Origin: Carnegiea gigantea
Taxonomy: Eukaryota > Streptophyta > Magnoliopsida > Caryophyllales > Cactaceae
Direction: 5' to 3'
NCBI GenBank assembly: GCA_029747015.1
Contig: JAKOGI010002280.1
Location: forward strand, 10,001-74,000
DNA: 64,000 nucleotides
Shown: positions 59,958 to 64,000 of the stretch, in pieces
How positions within the stretch are numbered: position 1 is the first letter of the stretch
Layout of the letters: each line of letters begins with the position of its first letter
The notes under the pieces: generated by a model
Told to the model about the DNA's origin: nothing
Databases searched by the model: none
The model's input: the letters and a program-made list of their open reading frames with translations, nothing else
Position numbers and translations under genes: made by a program

Positions 59958-61850
59958 TGCCAAAATGACCCAACGAAGGAACTAATTTTTGAAACGATAA
60001 AAAATGTTATTGAGGACATTAACGGCGGGACTTTGTTCTTTAAACAAGCGAACAGGTACTGCTCATTCATAGCTACTAATGGCAGTTAAACTTTGAAGTT
60101 GTTATTGACTTACTTTTTATATTCTACAGTCCCAAAGTAGCTTCTGATCAGAAACAAACTGAATAAGGCAGTAACCCAAGAAAAGGATCTTATGATAAAA
60201 GTAGTGGTAGTTCTAGCTAGGGAATAAAGCAACGATTCAAAGTATTTGCACACAAGATAGAGAAAAATAACAATAATGCAAATGAATTAGACGATGAAGA
60301 CTGAGCGGATATGAAGACGAGCTTTGAAGAAAAATCTCTAGCTGAAGAACGACCACATAAAAAGGGGGAAGAGTAACAAAGATGTTGAGAGTAGCACACT
60401 GAAGGCGACTGTATCTAAAAGATCGGCAGACAAAGCTACAGAGGAGAAGAAGGGCAATGCACATCAACCCCCTTAAAAACATGCACGTAAGACGATTAAG
60501 AGAAAGGGGAGAATGACAAGAACAGGAGTGAACAGGAGTCTTCTAAGAAGACTGAAAATAAGAAGTGATAAGTACCGAAGAAGGTCCCAGAAAAAGAAAC
60601 TATTTCTGCAAAACACTCTGAAAAGCCTGCAAAGAAGAATTGTGAGAAGAAGGGGAAGACTCAAAAGAAGAGCTGTGAAGAGGTCCCCTTTGAAAAACAT
60701 GTGGATAACAAGGGAAACAACAATAAGTCACTATAAAAAGCTAATAAAAAAGAAGTTATTTTCTAGAAACCCGTACAGAAAGGTCCCTAGAAGAGGAAGG
60801 CTAGCAAAAAGAACCCTAAGAATTCTCCACGGAAGAAGAAAAATAGGGACAAATCTCATGAGAAGGCAGGAAAGGGTGATAAATCTGTAAAAAAAAAAAT
60901 GCAGAGAATGGCATAGTGTTTGAGAATTTGCCAGGGAAAGCTGAGGAGAACAAGAAGAGCAACAAGTAGAATGCTACTGACAAGCTTGCAAGTAAGGATG
61001 TAGAGAGAGAAATCTCTTGAGAAGGCCAAATAAGAAGAAGAAACTTGTGAAAAATTCCCAACCAAACATGGCAATAAGCAAAGAGGAGAGAAGCCGGAAG
61101 AAAGAAAAAGGAGAAGCCAAAGAAGAAGGCATTCTCTGTTAGGTGATCATAGAGGATGAGAGAATTAGCACAACCTACAGTGCAAAAGGGCCATATCTCT
61201 GAGGCTGAAATTTCTAATGCTTTGGATGAAGATGAAACTGATGAAGCTAAAAATGACTTGAATTATGAAGAGCGACATATTAATGGTGATGATGATTAAA
61301 GGAGCGAAGAAGAAGAAATGATAATTTTTGACATTATAAAGGTTGCTCCAAAGATCAACAAGTGTGCATCAAAATCTAAAGGGTATTATAGCAGAGGGCA
61401 AAACTATGCTCAATCCCAGGCTGGGTTGCCAGCAAAAACAACCAACTCAGTATAGTACTTTCAGATGGTTAAACAAGAACAACCTTAAAATCTGAGCAGC
61501 GAGTTAGAAATAAAGAGAGAACAAACTGGAAGGCATTCATTACAAGGATGACTATGTGCTCATTTTCATCAATGGTGATATAGCTCAATGAAGGCCAGAT
61601 TGAAGCAATCAGATCGATGGGATTTGCTTTGCTCTAGAAGGTTAATCTGAAGCACATCCTAGGAAAGTTTTCTAAATAGCCGGCAGAGAGCTTTGATCCC
61701 AACATTGTCTGCTATAGACATCCTAATGAGAAAAAGTTTCAAGTCATAACATTTGATATATACCGAACTTTGGGTGTGCAAATTGGCGGAAGGCAAATCG
61801 TTGAAATCAGCAAGCCTTGCATCAATCCTAGAGTCAATTTTTTCCTTCCT
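59958..61850 (+). pseudogene. Plant-mobile-domain/Ulp1-type transposon gene, copy 2, first part
   Basis: The conserved exon (59958-60072) reads CQNDPTKELIFETIKNVIED and INGGTLFFKQANRYCSFI. It is free of stops and parallels 33430-33545. The next exon starts near 60130 after TCTACAG. It holds a decayed Lys-rich region (60230-61130) and an acidic section, then at about 61560-61830 LNEGQIEAIRSMGFALL, AESFDPNIVCYRHPNEKKFQ and VITFDIYRTLGVQIGGRQIV, which resemble plant-mobile-domain proteins. Where copy 1 continues with FKKNFIISLV, copy 2 is cut by inserted Ty3/gypsy sequence near 61855. Confidence 0.55.
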
Positions 61851-62440
61851 TTGTAAAAAACAAACCTTTAAGAATTTGAAAAAAATTAAAAATCCTTAAA
61901 AAATTAAAAATTCTTAAAATTGAAAAAAATGTTTTAAGAATGCTAGTATTTAATTTCCCATAATTTGAGCATGGAACCTTCTTAAGCTATTTGTCAAGAC
62001 TTAATGATTATCATGCTCAATTGAATCAAAATTTTGAAAAATGAGAAATTTATGAGGTCATCTTTATGGGTTTGATTGATAATTAATTTTGGTTCTTCAC
62101 CTCAATTCCATTCTACTCCATATATTTCTTTTGCTACCCTTTGCTCAAGCTTAATTAGCTTGACCACTGAATCTTGCACTCTTAAAGAAGTGGGTTTTTA
62201 GTCTTTAATGTAGTAGTGTAGGCCTATTTAGGTGTCCTGGTTTCAATTGCTTTATTTTAATGTTTTGATTCAATTTCATTCACTTTTGTAATAGTTTAGT
62301 ATGCATAGAGGGTCAATATTGATTTGGTCTACTTAGTAACCAAAGCTTCATAAACCTTCCCTGATGACAACATCAGTAAGAACTACAATAATAAACCGTA
62401 CGCTTGTGAAAAATCACAACAACGTTTTAGCACCTATTAG
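61851..62440 (+). pseudogene. Inserted Ty3/gypsy 5' internal fragment
   Basis: An A/T-rich lead like that after the primer sites at 50290 and 54080 is followed by FEHGTFLSYLSRLNDYHAQL and EIYEVIFMGL, a Gag N-terminal line related to that in the array. Downstream the sequence is AT-rich and unassigned. It interrupts the transposon gene. Confidence 0.45.
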
Positions 62441-63959
62441 CAAGTGATTGATAGTCATTTTATTAGTGATCTGCTAGCATATCTATTTTTTATTAAAAAA
62501 ATGTTGAAAGATGTTGAGAAGACAATTTCTGCTACAAAACACTTGGCATTGGCCTACAGAAATTTTTTCACTGTCATGGATTACATGGGCATTAAGTACA
62601 AGGAGAATGGAGCTCTTCGTAAGATACAAGATGAAGCAAAGGCAAAGTTATCCTCATTCTGTGATGCTCCTATTGAACGTGACAAATCCAGACAAAGGGG
62701 AGTGTGGACAGAGTGTCTGTAATAAGCTTAGTTCAGAATTTTAACATTGTTGGTATGATGGAGGCTATTGCCAAGCTTCAAGGTGCTCATGTGGTGTTTA
62801 TAAAGGTGCAAGCGAAGCAGTAATCAAACAAGGACGACAGCAGGCCTTAATTTAACCCCACACGCAGAGTTAGTCAACCAGAGAGTCAATGTTCGATTGC
62901 GACAATCATGTCTATAACAGATGTAAGAATCTGTGTTGAAAGGATGAGCACCACGAGGATGATAGATCAGGTGAAGTAAGAATTGAAGAAAGATGATAAC
63001 ATGCCTTTATTTAATCTAAGACTGGGATTGAGTCAACCGAACAGTCAAAGTCCAGTTCTAGCAAGCACATCTGATCCGAGCCTTATCAGGGAAAAAGATG
63101 ATGACAATCACGATGACAATGGTGCTCTATTGAGATTTACCTTGATGGGCTCTGCTTAGGCAAACCCTGACTTGACCATCAAGAAATCACTTGAGAACAA
63201 AGCAGGGGAGAAGTTAGCTCCTCAAAAGGGTGAGGTGCAAAAAATAACTGTTAAGATAAAAAAAAAAAAAAAGGCCTACTGTGTAGTAGAATGGTGGCAT
63301 AAAAGTACCCACTCATCCCACTGCCAAATAACCAACACAACAGAGTGAGCAAGCACCATCCATTGAAGGCTCAGGTTAAGCAAGCCCAAGATAACAAAAT
63401 TAAGAGCTCAGAAAAGGCCAAGCCTGCTGCACACCATGAGGGGCCAAACAAACAGCTAAACCTGTAGCTGCAAACCGGTTAGTCCAGCAGTAGAAGCTAG
63501 TAACAAAAGCATAGGGAACTGACCAATAGAATGATGGCGAAAAAACAAAGGTGTCTGATAAGGGTAAGCCCACTATGCAGAGGAGTCGTGGGAAAAAAAA
63601 CAACAAGTGTACCAGCTGCCACATAGACTATTGAGCAAAAGAGAGAAACTGTCGTGACTCAAGGTGAGCAGAAACCAAGTGATAGTAGCAAGCCTAAAAT
63701 GCCATCAAAGATGAAGGCCGAACCTATATCAAACAAATGATGATACAAAGGATGTTGCTACTGCTATTACTCCTGCAAAGGTGGAGGAAGCATGGCCATC
63801 TACTTGGATGAGAAAGCGATAGCTCGAAAAGCTACCGCTAGCTTATTAGTCACTGTTTGTTGCCCGATTGACAAAGCTAGATGACAAAGTGTCTAAAGGT
63901 GAGCTACTCATCTTTGAATATGTTTTCACTGACTTTGAAGATGTGAATGATAGATAATA
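62441..63959 (+). pseudogene. Plant-mobile-domain/Ulp1-type transposon gene, copy 2, second part, cut by window end
   Basis: An open exon-like stretch (about 62490-62722) reads KMLKDVEKTISATKHLALAY and YMGIKYKENGALRKIQDEAK, a helical region. Two similar lines follow (62843-62930 and 63002-63085: RVSQPESQ and GLSQPNSQ contexts). Then come FTLMGSA, a long Lys/Ala/Pro-rich degraded linker, and near 63860-63955 ARLTKLDDKVSKGELLIFEY. In plant transposon proteins a line of this kind stands just before the Ulp1 protease domain, so the protease should lie beyond 64000. Many stops are present. Confidence 0.45.
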
Positions 63960-64000
63960 TCGCTAATCAATCATTGTATAATAAGTGATGCATTTGCCAA

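Noticed and set aside
60513..60890. 125-residue Arg/Lys-rich plus-strand frame
   Set aside because: It is a shifted frame of the Lys-rich region of copy 2. The parallel with copy 1 lies in another frame (KPAKKNCEKKGK text).

Overview
This window is nuclear DNA from a flowering plant, probably a eudicot. It is AT-rich, full of introns and transposable elements, and carries plant-specific families: a SIRE/Maximus-like Ty1/copia element, an Athila-like Ty3/gypsy element, and a Ulp1/plant-mobile-domain transposon gene. I cannot name the species. I found no intact host gene. Every coding region I can name belongs to a mobile element and is broken by stops or frameshifts.

Layout. 1-1886: T-rich noncoding DNA, ending in the left half of a MITE-like element. 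1887-12316: a complete but decayed Ty1/copia retrotransposon on the minus strand, with two 1.24-1.26 kb LTRs, an ATCAT target duplication, a tRNA-iMet primer site, a polypurine tract, gag, protease, integrase, RT-RNase H and an extra env-like gene. The other half of the MITE follows. 12.7-26 kb: noncoding repeat debris, including two tRNA-like sequences, four CGGGT-rich blocks, a TTCACC-motif block and a roughly 178-bp tandem repeat. 26-37.3 kb: pieces of a plus-strand transposon gene (plant-mobile-domain-like region, Lys-rich region, Ulp1 protease remnant), separated by introns and spacers saturated with a TGATCA-centred motif. 37.37-45.5 kb: a degenerate Athila-like Ty3/gypsy element with a chimeric gag. 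45.5-58.35 kb: a tandem array LTR-internal-LTR-internal-LTR of a gag-only, non-autonomous LTR retrotransposon. The LTRs carry recognisable primer sites and polypurine tracts, and one internal copy holds a nested hAT-like insertion. 58.35-64 kb: a second copy of the Ulp1-type transposon gene, running off the window just before its expected protease domain.

The parts most worth following up are the three-LTR array with its gag-like zinc-knuckle plus hydrophobic-segment ORF, and the Ulp1/plant-mobile-domain element whose introns are built from a dispersed TGATCA motif. The three gag-like copies share one frameshift. Two copies of the Ulp1-type element share an exon that stays open despite heavy divergence. 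Both families look old: copies differ at many positions and carry many stops, a number of them TAG or TAA where Trp or Gln is expected.
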